NCBI GenBank assembly: GCA_005798825.1
Contig: SYIL01000015.1
Location: 42,437-106,436 of the forward strand
Source of the DNA: Bacteroidota bacterium
GTDB taxonomy: Bacteria; Bacteroidota; Bacteroidia; NS11-12g; UBA955
Length of the DNA: 64,000 bases
Reading direction: 5' to 3'
A program made the position numbers and the translations under genes. Position 1 is the stretch's first letter, and each line of letters starts with the position of its first letter. This document shows positions 20,958-31,078 of this stretch, piece by piece. The notes under the pieces were generated by a model. It had not been told where the DNA came from, did not search any database, and saw only the letters and a program-made list of their open reading frames with translations.

Positions 20958-21985
20958 TGTATTTTGTGCTTGAGTAGGTTTAACATTGAGTTTTCTTTTT
21001 GTTCCCAATCCCATACAATGGAATCTGAAGGTGTGTTTCTTGGGAAATAACTATGCGCGTAGGTTTTGTCATAATAGACGAGCAAAGTTGTTACCCAGAG
21101 TGTAAAATTTCCATCCAACAATGCTTGCTGTGCCAATTGTTCATTTTGTCCGCCCAATCGTTTTCTCAATTTTGAGGTTCGTTCTTGCAATTGATCCAAC
21201 GGGAGATGGCTATATTCCTTTAGAATTCGTTGAATTCTTGTAGATTTCGGCACTTCTATTTTTATGATTTTTGCGGATTGCATTTGGAGCCATAAGGATT
21301 CTGGAATTACACAATGGCCAATCATTTTACTTTCATTCTCAACAAACACCGACGCGGTCGAATCAAATTTTGCCCATTCTAGGGCTATAGAATTTTCAAA
21401 TACTTCACTTCTGGGTTGCGCCGGCAGGCCTATTCCCCCCAAGGCACTTCCCTTGTGAGAGGCAAGGCCTTCAAGGTCTAACACCGACAAACCTTTTTTT
21501 CGTAACATGTGCAATATTTCCGTTTTACCACTTCCTGTAGTGCCAGACAACAATACAATAGATTTTGGAAGTTTGAGTGTTTCCAATACCCACTGACGAA
21601 ACGATTTATACCCTCCGAGTACGACATAGCACTTTCTTCCCGACCATTGCATAAAAGTAGCAGCTATCTGACTGCGAAGTCCACCACGCCAGCAATAAAA
21701 TAATAAGGGTTTGCCTTGGGTATTCTCTAACAGTAAGAAGCTTTGATACAGTGCGTCAAACCTTGGACCTACCAAATGAAGTCCTCTTCCCACGGCCATT
21801 TCACGGCCTTTCTCTTTGTATATTGTTCCTACCGATATTCTTTCTTCGTTGTTTAAAATGGGGATATTCACAGCTCCAGGGATATGGGCTCTTTCAAATT
21901 CCGACTCACTGCGAACATCTACCCAAGTATATAAAGACTGTTGTAAAAGAGCCCCATCAATCTCCAATACTTTTGCAATGCTCAT
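20954..21985 (-). CDS. mnmH: tRNA 2-selenouridine synthase
   Basis: Rhodanese YCWRGGLRSQ plus P-loop LLSGTTGSGKTEIL. Confidence 0.93.
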   Translation of the reverse strand: MSIAKVLEIDGALLQQSLYTWVDVRSESEFERAHIPGAVNIPILNNEERISVGTIYKEKGREMAVGRGLHLVGPRFDALYQSFLLLENTQGKPLLFYCWRGGLRSQIAATFMQWSGRKCYVVLGGYKSFRQWVLETLKLPKSIVLLSGTTGSGKTEILHMLRKKGLSVLDLEGLASHKGSALGGIGLPAQPRSEVFENSIALEWAKFDSTASVFVENESKMIGHCVIPESLWLQMQSAKIIKIEVPKSTRIQRILKEYSHLPLDQLQERTSKLRKRLGGQNEQLAQQALLDGNFTLWVTTLLVYYDKTYAHSYFPRNTPSDSIVWDWEQKENSMLNLLKHKIQ

Positions 21986-21995
21986 GGATATAGTA

Positions 21996-22304
21996 TCAAA
22001 GAATTATTTCCAATAAGCTTCTATAGGCAAGGATGCTGTTTCCATATTTTTCTTGTGTTTTTGCTTGTAAAACAGACGCATGGAACCTCTTGTATTTTTC
22101 GTAATCGGCCATTGATGCTGCCGTGTATTGTATGGCGTAATTCACTCCCTCGTTGTCGGAAGATTCAGTGAGCAGTTTCAAAATTTTGTATTCCAAAAAA
22201 CAACCCGTACCCATCACCTCTGGGATATGCTCAGTTGACATCCAACTCAGCCATTCTTCAGAAATACTGGGGTTGAGATTGCAGGTCACGTTGTAAACGA
22301 TCAT
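21996..22304 (-). CDS. DUF4286 family protein
   Basis: MIVYNVTCNLNPSISEEWLSWMSTEHIPEVMGTGCF. Confidence 0.8.
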   Translation of the reverse strand: MIVYNVTCNLNPSISEEWLSWMSTEHIPEVMGTGCFLEYKILKLLTESSDNEGVNYAIQYTAASMADYEKYKRFHASVLQAKTQEKYGNSILAYRSLLEIIL

Positions 22305-22305
22305 T

Positions 22306-22557
22306 CTATATTGCTTTAATCCGAATGATATATCCCTCCATGATGAGATTGGCTAGTAACTTGGTACATGCTGTTTCACAAAAAACCCTTGCTTCGTCAG
22401 CAGATTTGGCTTCAATATCCAGTGTGATAAATTTACCAATCCGCACATTGCTTGCGGTATGGATGCCAATTTTTGGTAACCCATTGGCCACAGCTTTGCC
22501 CTGTGGGTCTAACAATCCCTTTAGGGGCAATATTTCAATTTCAGCGTTAAACTTCAC
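22306..22557 (-). CDS. purS: Phosphoribosylformylglycinamidine synthase subunit PurS
   Basis: KFNAEIEILPLKGLLDPQGKAVANGLPKIGI...NVRIGKFITLDIEA, ACTKLLANLIMEGY. Confidence 0.88.
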   Translation of the reverse strand: MKFNAEIEILPLKGLLDPQGKAVANGLPKIGIHTASNVRIGKFITLDIEAKSADEARVFCETACTKLLANLIMEGYIIRIKAI

Positions 22558-22587
22558 AATACAAACCTACAGCAAAATCCCTAAAAA

Positions 22588-23316
22588 ATGGTGTACTTTG
22601 CCACTGTGAATTTTTCGATGCCTAAAAATGTCTTTGCCTTGTTTTTCATAGGAATATCCATTCTTTCTTGTACCAATAATACAACTTTACCTGTGAGGGA
22701 TAAAAAGTCATTCAAAAAACAAGCGATCTCGCCCAATTCTATTGTATCAGCAGATGAAAACTTGGTTGGGATGTCTGAAGGAATTTTGGTTAAAGAAATT
22801 GAACGCAAAGAATTAGAGTTGCTGGGAATATGGCAAAAAATTCCCCTGAAAGATCTTCAAACTGCAATACGCCTTTCGACGGGTAAAATTCTTACTCTAA
22901 TAGAAGAAAATTCATACCGACTCGATGGACCCCTTATGATTCTCTATAAATCTGTCCCTAAAGAAGGAAATGTGGATGTGTTTATTGGTATACCCATCAA
23001 AAGAAATGAAAGTGCAAATCACCTTAAAACTGGAGTTTCCGAAATAACAAACGCGTCGGGAAAACAAGTATTTGTGCTCGAAACAATTGCACCGGGGAAA
23101 TATTATAAAGCAACCGTGAATGCTGCTCCCGGCGAATCTTTGCCTAAATGGCAACGATTTATTTTGCTTTTGCAATCGCGTAAGCTTCCCAATATTGAGA
23201 AGATATTGTCTAAAAATATACCCTCGTATTCCTTTATTGAATATTATGGTGATTCGCGCAATTCCGAAATGACTAGCCGGATAGAACAAACAACTCTATT
23301 AATCAAAATGCCTTGA
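22588..23316 (+). CDS. Lipoprotein of unknown function, possibly GyrI-like effector-binding fold
   Basis: Lipobox ISILSC; GKYYKATVNAAPGESLPKWQRF. Confidence 0.6.
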   Translation: MVYFATVNFSMPKNVFALFFIGISILSCTNNTTLPVRDKKSFKKQAISPNSIVSADENLVGMSEGILVKEIERKELELLGIWQKIPLKDLQTAIRLSTGKILTLIEENSYRLDGPLMILYKSVPKEGNVDVFIGIPIKRNESANHLKTGVSEITNASGKQVFVLETIAPGKYYKATVNAAPGESLPKWQRFILLLQSRKLPNIEKILSKNIPSYSFIEYYGDSRNSEMTSRIEQTTLLIKMP

Positions 23317-24365
23317 AAAAGATACCCCCATATCTCCAAAAAGGTGACTGTGTTGTATTGATATCTCCGGCGCGCTGTGTCGATAAAAAAGATTTGTTGT
23401 CCTTTGAAAAATGGGTTACTGATCAGGGATGGGTTTTGGAATATGGCTCTTATGTATTTGGAAAATCAAACCAATTTTCATCAAATGATACCCAAAGGGC
23501 ACAAGATTTTGTATGGGCTATTGAACACAAAAAAGCCAAAGCCATCTTTTGCGCAAAAGGGGGATATGGTTCTATCCGAACCCTTGAGGCTCTTGAAACA
23601 CTATATTCACAGAAAAATCATTCAGGAAATTTATTGGTATCGGATAACCTAGCTGACGCATCTACCTTGGAAATTTCTTCCATGGCCTCGTCAACTCAAA
23701 AAAACATACAATACGATTCCAATCCAATCCAAGTAAACTGGGGATTGGCATTTCAAAAGATACTCTCAGACGCTAATCCCAAATGGCTGGTGGGATTTAG
23801 TGATATTAGCACACTTCATTTGGCCTTGCAAAAAGGAAATTGGGCTTCGATTCACGGCCCTCTTGCTTCACAATGGGCTTCTGGTAATGCGGGAATAATT
23901 GCTGGGGCAGAACAACTGTCAAAGGTGTTAACAGGAGAGAGTGTAAAAATCGATTTGAGTAACTGTACAAGTATACGCAATCACTCTTTTGAAGGAGAAA
24001 TTGTGGGTGGAAATCTTAGCTTGATTTATGCATCATTGGGTACACCCTTGCAACCAAAGTGCCGGGGCAAAGTATTGTTTATTGAGGATATAGACGAGTA
24101 TTTGTACCATGTAGATAGAATGTTGAGGGCCTTAAAATTGGCCGGCTTATTTGAGGGTCTTCAGGGATTGATTATTGGAAGTATGATAGATATGAAAGAC
24201 AATATTGTTCCATTTGGTTACACAGTTTCACAGATGGTTTGCGAAATTCTTGCGGAGTATGATTTTCCAATTTTATTCGACGCACCCATGGGCCACGGAC
24301 AGCAAAATTGTGCAATTAAATTCGGCGTAAACTGTACCTTTGATAAAACATTTCTTAATCAATAA
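23313..24365 (+). CDS. LD-carboxypeptidase (MccF-like, S66)
   Basis: LQKGDCVVLISPA, FCAKGGYGSIR, NPKWLVGFSDISTLHLAL, GEIVGGNLSLIYASLGTP, LFIEDIDEYLYHVDRML. Confidence 0.9.
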   Translation: MKKIPPYLQKGDCVVLISPARCVDKKDLLSFEKWVTDQGWVLEYGSYVFGKSNQFSSNDTQRAQDFVWAIEHKKAKAIFCAKGGYGSIRTLEALETLYSQKNHSGNLLVSDNLADASTLEISSMASSTQKNIQYDSNPIQVNWGLAFQKILSDANPKWLVGFSDISTLHLALQKGNWASIHGPLASQWASGNAGIIAGAEQLSKVLTGESVKIDLSNCTSIRNHSFEGEIVGGNLSLIYASLGTPLQPKCRGKVLFIEDIDEYLYHVDRMLRALKLAGLFEGLQGLIIGSMIDMKDNIVPFGYTVSQMVCEILAEYDFPILFDAPMGHGQQNCAIKFGVNCTFDKTFLNQ

Positions 24366-24373
24366 CCCATCCT

Positions 24374-24868
24374 TTGATTTCTTCTAAAACCTATATAGCC
24401 TTTACAAAATTTGTTGTTGTTGGTGGATTAAGTTTTATCCTAGACATGGGATTATACTACGCATTTAGCCAAATCACCTTAACATTTATTGCAAAAGCCC
24501 TCGGTGTGGGTGTGGCTACTTTGTTTAATTATAAGTGCAATAAATATTGGACCTGGGAAAGTAAAAAATCAAAAACGCAATTGTTTAAACCCAGCGAAAC
24601 TTTAAAAAAATACCTTGTCCTTTACACATGTAGTGGCTTAATCAATGTTGTTTCCAATGAGTTTTTTTTGAGGACATTGCCCGATTGGGAATTACAACTG
24701 AATATGCTTCAATCACCCCAATTAACAATGGGACTATTTGCCGTAAAATTTGACAAACTTGCGGCTGTTCTTGGTGCAACTGCATTGGGTATGGGAATCA
24801 ATTTTTTGGGGCAAAAATTGTGGGTATTTGTTAAACCACATGATGGCGCTATTGAAAACAAGACATGA
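24374..24868 (+). CDS. GtrA family membrane protein
   Basis: KFVVVGGLSFILDMGLYYAFSQ, FNYKCNKYWTWES. Confidence 0.85.
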   Translation: MISSKTYIAFTKFVVVGGLSFILDMGLYYAFSQITLTFIAKALGVGVATLFNYKCNKYWTWESKKSKTQLFKPSETLKKYLVLYTCSGLINVVSNEFFLRTLPDWELQLNMLQSPQLTMGLFAVKFDKLAAVLGATALGMGINFLGQKLWVFVKPHDGAIENKT

Positions 24869-24881
24869 TCCCCTAACTTTG
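24852..24881 (+). promoter_or_regulatory. Bacteroidota-type promoter TTG-N19-TAACTTTG for ricT
   Basis: TTG at 24852-24854, TAACTTTG at 24874-24881, spacing 19; overlaps the 3' end of the GtrA gene. Confidence 0.55.
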
Positions 24882-24906
24882 AAAAAATACATTTTGTAAG
24901 AAAATC

Positions 24907-26457
24907 ATGGCTTGTGCATCTTGTGGAACCAAAAAAGGAAGCTCTCCGGGAGGTTGCAAAAGCAATGGTACATGTGGTACCACTGGTTGCAATGCACTCA
25001 ATGTTTACGATTGGTTCAAAGACATGGATCTGCCCGAAGGATACAAACCCTTTAATATTGTTGAGGTTCGTTTTAAGGGTTCTCGCAAAGAATTTTTTAG
25101 AAATACAAATAATATAGAATTGTATACTGGTGACTATGTTTGTGTAGACAGCAGCATAGGGTATGATATTGGTACTGTTTCTGCAACAGGAGAAATTGTT
25201 CGATTACAGCTAAAAAAATACCGTGTTCGGGAAGATTCTTCTGAACTGATGGGTATTCAACGCGTTGCCAACGAGCGCGATATGGAAAAGCATGACGAAG
25301 CCAAAAGCAAAGAAAATGCTACACTCGAACGCGCAAGAACACATGCCTTTGGTTTAAAATTGCAGATGAAAATCAGCGATATAGAAATTCAGGGAGATGG
25401 CAGAAAAGCCATATTTTTTTATACAGCAGAAACCCGTGTTGATTTTCGAGAACTCATAAAAAAATATGCAGATGATTTTAAGATAAAAATCGAAATGCGT
25501 CATATTAATTATCGCGAGGAGGCTTCTCGACTCGGTGGTACTGGTGTTTGTGGCAGAGAATTATGTTGTAGTACCTGGCTAACCGATTATAAACAAGTCA
25601 ATACTGGAGCGGCCCGTGTTCAAAATTTAAGTATTAATATGGAAAAATTGGCCGGGCAATGTGGTCGGTTAAAATGCTGCCTAAATTTTGAATTAGATCA
25701 ATATATTGAGGCGACGGATGCGTTTCCCAAAGCAAAAATCATCAAACTCGATACAGTAAATGGGTTTGCTTATGTGCGCAAAACCGATATTTTAAAAAAA
25801 TTGATGTGGTTTTCCTATGAAGACAACCAAACATGGGTGGCACTATCTGTGGCTAAAGTCAATGAAGTGCTGGAAGAAAATCGTGGAGGCCTAAAATCTT
25901 TGGCTTTGCAAGATTTGGCACCAGCCAGTGCTGTAATGGAACAGCTAACAGCCAATCAATTGGGACAAACCATCGATTTTATTGGAAACAGCGAATTGTT
26001 AAATGACGATGAATTCCATTCTTCCTCTCAAGACACGACTTCGCGAAAAAACAATGTTCCTCGCAATTCAAAAGGTCTTAAAGGCAATCGTTCTGACAAC
26101 CGCGGTCCCAGACCGGACAACCGTGGGCCCAGACCGGACAACCGTGGGCCCAGACCTGCGGATAAACCCAAAAATACAGGTCTTGCAGACAACCGCGGTC
26201 CCAGACCAGACAACCGCGGTCCCAGACCAGACAACCGCGGTCCCAGACCAGACAACCGTGGGCCCAGACCAGACAATCGCGGGCCCAGACCAGACAACCG
26301 TGGGCCCAGACCAGACAACCGTGGGCCCAGACCAGACAACCGTGGGCCCAGACCAGACAACCGTGGGCCCAGACCAGACAACCGTGGGCCCAGACCAGAC
26401 AACCGTGGGCCCAGACCAGCGGATATACCCAAAAATACAGGTCCTGCAGACGATTAA
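24907..26457 (+). CDS. ricT: PSP1 domain protein (RicT/YaaT-like) with repeat-rich C-terminus
   Basis: CGRELCCSTWL, LAGQCGRLKCCLNFEL; C-terminal DNRGPRP repeats. Confidence 0.9.
   Translation: MACASCGTKKGSSPGGCKSNGTCGTTGCNALNVYDWFKDMDLPEGYKPFNIVEVRFKGSRKEFFRNTNNIELYTGDYVCVDSSIGYDIGTVSATGEIVRLQLKKYRVREDSSELMGIQRVANERDMEKHDEAKSKENATLERARTHAFGLKLQMKISDIEIQGDGRKAIFFYTAETRVDFRELIKKYADDFKIKIEMRHINYREEASRLGGTGVCGRELCCSTWLTDYKQVNTGAARVQNLSINMEKLAGQCGRLKCCLNFELDQYIEATDAFPKAKIIKLDTVNGFAYVRKTDILKKLMWFSYEDNQTWVALSVAKVNEVLEENRGGLKSLALQDLAPASAVMEQLTANQLGQTIDFIGNSELLNDDEFHSSSQDTTSRKNNVPRNSKGLKGNRSDNRGPRPDNRGPRPDNRGPRPADKPKNTGLADNRGPRPDNRGPRPDNRGPRPDNRGPRPDNRGPRPDNRGPRPDNRGPRPDNRGPRPDNRGPRPDNRGPRPDNRGPRPADIPKNTGPADD
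26095..26157 (+). repeat. Three 21-bp tandem repeats (DNRGPRP)
   Basis: gacaaccg(c/t)gg(t/g)cccagacc(g/t) x3. Confidence 0.95.
26188..26418 (+). repeat. Eleven 21-bp tandem repeats (DNRGPRP)
   Basis: gacaaccgtgggcccagacca-type unit x11, nearly identical at DNA level. Confidence 0.95.
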
Positions 26458-26778
26458 CAATAATACAAATTCTCAGCCCCAAGAAATTGCCTATGGGGTT
26501 GTGACGGTATCCCCTTGTTTTGTTACCCCCCTTCTTTTTTTTGTGTGTAACTCGTTCCGCAGCTGAACATTTAGATTTGAAACCAACTCTTATCTACTAC
26601 CTGATTTTTTGTATACATTGCGCCAAACCTGCAGGAATTTTTGACTTCCCCTATTTACTTTCAGTTTTTTATCAAAGGGTAGGGCATTCAACTTAAATTG
26701 AATCGGTCGTGCAGATATGATGCCCTCGATGTCTCAAGGGTTTTGAAATTTCGTAATTAAAGGTTCCACTACAAAATG

Positions 26779-26786
26779 TATCTTTG
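26779..26786 (+). promoter_or_regulatory. -7 promoter element (TATCTTTG) for asnS
   Basis: TAnnTTTG match 29 nt upstream of ATG 26815. Confidence 0.45.
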
Positions 26787-26814
26787 TAGTACCCGATAAA
26801 AGATTCATATTTCA

Positions 26815-28359
26815 ATGTCTGCTCCCGATTTTCAAACACCTGCACATTCCATTCAATTTCTTTCACAATGTATTGATCAAACAGTTGTTTTAAGGGGGTG
26901 GGTGGCGAATAAACGAGAGGGTAAAGGCATTGTATTCATCTTACTACGAGATGGAACAGGTTTTTGCCAGTGTGTTGTGTCCAGCGGAAGTTCCAATGAT
27001 GCCTTCCTTGAGATTGCTCAGTCTGTCAGCCTTGAAACTGCCCTGGTAATAAAAGGTCTAGTGAGGGCGGATGAAAAACAAATGGGTGGTTTAGAAATAC
27101 AAGTCAACCAAATCGACATTGTGGGCGAGTCTGATAACTACCCCATTGCAAAAAAAGAACATGGTATAGAATTTTTAATGGATCAGCGACATCTTTGGTT
27201 AAGAAGTTCTCGCCAATGGGCCATTATGCGTATCCGAAACACCATCATTTTTTCAATTCATGAATATTTTCAACAAGCGGGTTTCGTTCAAATGGATGCT
27301 CCAGTGTTTACCAGCAATGCATGTGAAGGTACAAGCACACTTTTTGAAACCGAATTTTATGGTGAGCAAGCATTTTTGAGCCAAAGTGGACAATTATATG
27401 GAGAAGCCATGGCCATGGCGATGGGAAAAATATACACCTTCGGCCCCACCTTCAGGGCTGAAAAATCGAAAACTCGCCGCCATTTATCTGAATTCTGGAT
27501 GATAGAGCCAGAGATGGCTTTTTGTGATATTTTTCAAAACATGAATTGCATCGAATCTTTTTTGCATTTTGTGGTAAAAAAAGTTCTTCTCAATTGCAAA
27601 ACCGAATTAGAATCGATTGGGCGGGATACAAAAATATTGGAGAGTAGTTTGGGGGGGTTTCCCAGAATGACGTATGATCAAGCTGTTCGAATCATAAAAG
27701 GTGAAGAGAATGTTGAGGGGATAAACAGCATCGAAAGCTTGCAAAACGAACTCTCATCAACAACCTTAAAACTTCAATCCATACAAGAAGAAATCGCTGT
27801 GCGAGAGAGAAACCTTGCCCAACCCGGACTGAAAAAAGGCGAAATTGCCTTCCATCAAGGAAAAATTGTGCAATTAAAACAAGATAAAAACGACACAGAA
27901 GAAAACCTGCGAAATATTCCACAGTGGATAGACAGCGCTAAAAACTTTACATACGGTTCAGATTTCGGTGGCTCAGATGAAACTGTTTTAACGAGGCTCT
28001 TCGATAGGCCGGTGATGGTATATGATTGGCCACATGAAATAAAAGCTTTTTATCTGAAACGTAATCCCGAAGATTCTCGCTTTGCCCGTGGAGTAGATGT
28101 TCTGGCTCCAGAGGGTTATGGAGAAATTGTTGGCGGCGGAGAGAGAGAAACTGATGCGCAATTGCTTAGTGAAAAAATTCATGCGCATAATTTACCCATG
28201 GAATCATTTGGCTGGTACCTGGATTTGCGTCGATACGGATCTGTTCCACATGCTGGATTTGGTCTAGGATTAGAAAGACTGGTTACCTGGGTTTGTAAAT
28301 TAAAACACGTAAGGGAAAGCATTCCATTTCCTAGAATGTACGGCCGCCTAACACCCTAG
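26815..28359 (+). CDS. asnS: Asparagine--tRNA ligase
   Basis: VVLRGWVANKREGKGIVFILLRDGTG, FTSNACEGTSTLFET, GLGLERLVTWVC. Confidence 0.96.
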   Translation: MSAPDFQTPAHSIQFLSQCIDQTVVLRGWVANKREGKGIVFILLRDGTGFCQCVVSSGSSNDAFLEIAQSVSLETALVIKGLVRADEKQMGGLEIQVNQIDIVGESDNYPIAKKEHGIEFLMDQRHLWLRSSRQWAIMRIRNTIIFSIHEYFQQAGFVQMDAPVFTSNACEGTSTLFETEFYGEQAFLSQSGQLYGEAMAMAMGKIYTFGPTFRAEKSKTRRHLSEFWMIEPEMAFCDIFQNMNCIESFLHFVVKKVLLNCKTELESIGRDTKILESSLGGFPRMTYDQAVRIIKGEENVEGINSIESLQNELSSTTLKLQSIQEEIAVRERNLAQPGLKKGEIAFHQGKIVQLKQDKNDTEENLRNIPQWIDSAKNFTYGSDFGGSDETVLTRLFDRPVMVYDWPHEIKAFYLKRNPEDSRFARGVDVLAPEGYGEIVGGGERETDAQLLSEKIHAHNLPMESFGWYLDLRRYGSVPHAGFGLGLERLVTWVCKLKHVRESIPFPRMYGRLTP

Positions 28360-28444
28360 CCCTCATATTAATGGGGCTAAAATTTCCCCTCAAAAATTAT
28401 TGTTTTTTTTACACAAATTATTAACATGTTGTTGTGGTAGATAT

Positions 28445-28452
28445 TATATTTG
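28445..28452 (+). promoter_or_regulatory. -7 promoter element (TATATTTG)
   Basis: TAnnTTTG immediately upstream of ATG 28459. Confidence 0.4.
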
Positions 28453-28458
28453 CTCCTT

Positions 28459-29190
28459 ATGAGCACCTCAACCCGTCATCTTATTCTCAATCGCTGCTTC
28501 GATGCGATCCAAGCCAATGGTTTTGAGACCCTAAGAACCGACAAAGAGATTGCGCGATTAAAGATTACCAAAGGGGCTTTTTACCATTATTTTCCAAACA
28601 AATTAGAATTGGGATATGCCGTTGTTGATGAAGTAATGCTTCCTTTTTACACTGCGAAATGGGCGCCACTAATTGATATTGAGAACGGTATTCCTGCTGC
28701 AATTCATTCTATTTTGGAAACAGAAAAAACAAAGGCAACCGAAACCACTATAAAACGAGGTGATGTTCTCAGCAATTTGATATTAGAACAAAGCCATTCA
28801 GACGAGTTGTTTCGTCAAAAATTGGAAATCGTAAACGAAGTACAAATAAAAATTTTACAACGTGCAATTATGATTGGACGGGCTGCGGGTGAATTAAAAA
28901 ACCAAACCGATGCGAGGTCTATGGCTCTTTATATTATAGGCCAGGTGATGGGTTGTTATACAATTGGTAAAGTGCGGGCTTCAAAAGAAACATTTGTGAG
29001 TATGGTCGGAACCCTGCAAAAACAATTAAATGAAATTTTGATACTGCATCCCACAGCGCCATTATTTGCATCTAATGCCAGTCAAATGCCATCTTCTTCA
29101 AACCACGAACCCTCGCCGCAAGATTCTATAACAGCAAAACCGACAGAAAAAAAAGCTTCCAAGGGTAAATGGTTTTCTAAAGGTCGTTAG
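28459..29190 (+). CDS. TetR/AcrR family transcriptional regulator
   Basis: MSTSTRHLILNRCFDAIQANGFETLRTDKEIARLKITKGAFYHYFPNKLELGYAVVDE. Confidence 0.85.
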   Translation: MSTSTRHLILNRCFDAIQANGFETLRTDKEIARLKITKGAFYHYFPNKLELGYAVVDEVMLPFYTAKWAPLIDIENGIPAAIHSILETEKTKATETTIKRGDVLSNLILEQSHSDELFRQKLEIVNEVQIKILQRAIMIGRAAGELKNQTDARSMALYIIGQVMGCYTIGKVRASKETFVSMVGTLQKQLNEILILHPTAPLFASNASQMPSSSNHEPSPQDSITAKPTEKKASKGKWFSKGR

Positions 29191-29326
29191 ATATCCCTAC
29201 AGTTTGTGTTTTTCGGGGCAAATTCATACTTGAATTTTCTATTTTACTTACCCAATATTTCCAGTGAAGAACCTGTTTTACGCTCTTGTATGGTCGTATG
29301 TTTTTTTATGGTGTAACAATGCGCTA

Positions 29327-30388
29327 TTACCCTTTATAAAATTTGTCACAATGCCGTTGCCAATTCCAAGCATCTGTCATCATTTCGTCTAAATTTCTCT
29401 TTGCCTTCCAACCCAAAATAGAATTCGCTTTTTGGGTATCCGCCCAACTGGCTACAATATCACCAGCCCTGCGTGGACCAATTTTATAGTTTACCTTTTC
29501 ACCTGTAACGTCTTCAAATGCAGTAATAATTTCTAATACTGAATACCCAATACCGGTTCCAACATTAAAAACTTCAAACTGTTGGGTTGAGGGGTCATTT
29601 TCCTCATTGCCGTTTATATCAAACCCAATACCAGAAATTAAACGGTTAATAGCAACAACATGTGCCTCGGCCAAGTCCATGACGTGGATGTAATCTCGAA
29701 TACAAGTGCCATCTTGGGTACTATAATCACCCCCGTGAACCGTAAGCAAAGAACGTATTCCGGATACCGTTTGGGTAAGATAGGGGACAAGGTTATTCGG
29801 AATACCCGAAGGCAATTCTCCGATGCGGGAACTAGGATGTGCGCCCACAGGATTAAAATACCGCAAGCACTCTACCCTACACCAATTGAGGTCTCTCAGG
29901 ATGGTCTCGGCCATCTGCTTTGTTGCGCCATAAGGACTTGCGGCGGAGAGGGTCGGGGTAGATTCCTTAAATGGCACCGCCTGGGCTTCACCGTATACAG
30001 TACAGCTACTACTAAAAACCAATTGATGACAAGATTCTGCTTTCATTACTTCAAGAAGATTCAACAATCCCCCTACATTATTTTGATAGTACAGTAAGGG
30101 TTCTTCCACACTTTCACCAACAGCTTTATATGCCGCAAAATGAATCACTGCAACAGGTTTTTGCTGCGCAAAAACCTGTTGCATCAATATTTTGTCATTT
30201 ACATCGCCACAAACAAAAAAAGGCTTGTAACCGATCAACTCAGTTAATGCGTCTAACACCTCAATGCGAGAGTTGTGTAAACTATCGACAATAACTGGCT
30301 CAAAACCCGCCTCGTGTATGCATACAACTGTGTGTGAACCGATAAAGCCCAATCCGCCAGTTACCAATATTTTTCTTCTTTCAGCCAC
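29327..30388 (-). CDS. galE: UDP-glucose 4-epimerase
   Basis: ILVTGGLGFIGSHTVVCIHEAGFEPVIVDSLHNS, SSSCTVYGEAQAVPFKES, SPYGATKQMAE. Confidence 0.95.
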   Translation of the reverse strand: MAERRKILVTGGLGFIGSHTVVCIHEAGFEPVIVDSLHNSRIEVLDALTELIGYKPFFVCGDVNDKILMQQVFAQQKPVAVIHFAAYKAVGESVEEPLLYYQNNVGGLLNLLEVMKAESCHQLVFSSSCTVYGEAQAVPFKESTPTLSAASPYGATKQMAETILRDLNWCRVECLRYFNPVGAHPSSRIGELPSGIPNNLVPYLTQTVSGIRSLLTVHGGDYSTQDGTCIRDYIHVMDLAEAHVVAINRLISGIGFDINGNEENDPSTQQFEVFNVGTGIGYSVLEIITAFEDVTGEKVNYKIGPRRAGDIVASWADTQKANSILGWKAKRNLDEMMTDAWNWQRHCDKFYKG

Positions 30389-30399
30389 GTTAAATCAAA

Positions 30400-30990
30400 T
30401 TATTCCAATTTTATTACAGTTCCATTTACCAATTTGTATGCCTCTTTACTTGCCAAGCAAATCGCATTGCCGTTAGAATCAAATTCTAAGCGCTCACCAA
30501 ACGAACTTACCCATCCCGAAAATCTGGCTGGATTTCCGATTACCAATGCATAATCTTGAACATCCCTTGTTACAACCGCACCCGCACCAACAAATGCATA
30601 TTGACCCAATGTTAGACCACACACAATACTTGCGTTCGCTCCAACCGTACAACCCTTTTTCAGAAACGTTGATTTAAACTCGCTTTTGCGGTTTATATGC
30701 GCCCTGGGGTTACTAATATTTGTAAACACCATACTGGGACCCAAGAAGCAGTCATCTTCTATAAAAACACCACTGTAAAGACTAACATTGTTTTGTATTT
30801 TAACCCCATTGCCAATAACTACGTTGTTGTCTACAAATACATTTTGTCCCAGCGTACAACGGGCGCCAATTTTACTTTTTGCACTTACATGACAAAAATG
30901 CCATATTTTGGTGTCCTCGCCAATTTGTGCCCCAATATCAATAATGGCAGATGGATGGGCAAAGAAAGGCGATGATGAATTGTTATTCAT
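30400..30990 (-). CDS. Left-handed beta-helix (hexapeptide) N-acetyltransferase, WbpD/WlbB-like
   Basis: IGEDTKIWHFCHVSAKSKIGARCTLGQNVFVDNNVVIGNGVKIQNNVSLY hexapeptide repeats. Confidence 0.85.
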   Translation of the reverse strand: MNNNSSSPFFAHPSAIIDIGAQIGEDTKIWHFCHVSAKSKIGARCTLGQNVFVDNNVVIGNGVKIQNNVSLYSGVFIEDDCFLGPSMVFTNISNPRAHINRKSEFKSTFLKKGCTVGANASIVCGLTLGQYAFVGAGAVVTRDVQDYALVIGNPARFSGWVSSFGERLEFDSNGNAICLASKEAYKLVNGTVIKLE

Positions 30991-31078
30991 GACGTATGCA
31001 AATAGTATAGAACAAATTTACGCTTTTTGTTCCCTTCCTTTCAAATGGATGTCTACACGCGGATTCTCTGCTTGTCAA

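Noticed and set aside
26095-26418. CRISPR-like array impression
   Set aside because: Direct tandem 21-bp coding repeats with no unique spacers.
26003-26566. Long overlapping ORFs on both strands across the RicT repeat (187, 134, 130, 134 aa)
   Set aside because: A 21-bp repeat is a multiple of three, so alternate frames stay open automatically; the proteins are pure repeat (PDQTTVG, GLGPRLS) and the PSP1 frame explains the locus.
27700-27960. Coiled insertion in asnS (SIESLQNELSSTTLKLQSIQEEI...)
   Set aside because: Insertions of this kind are, as far as I recall, usual in Bacteroidota AsnRS.
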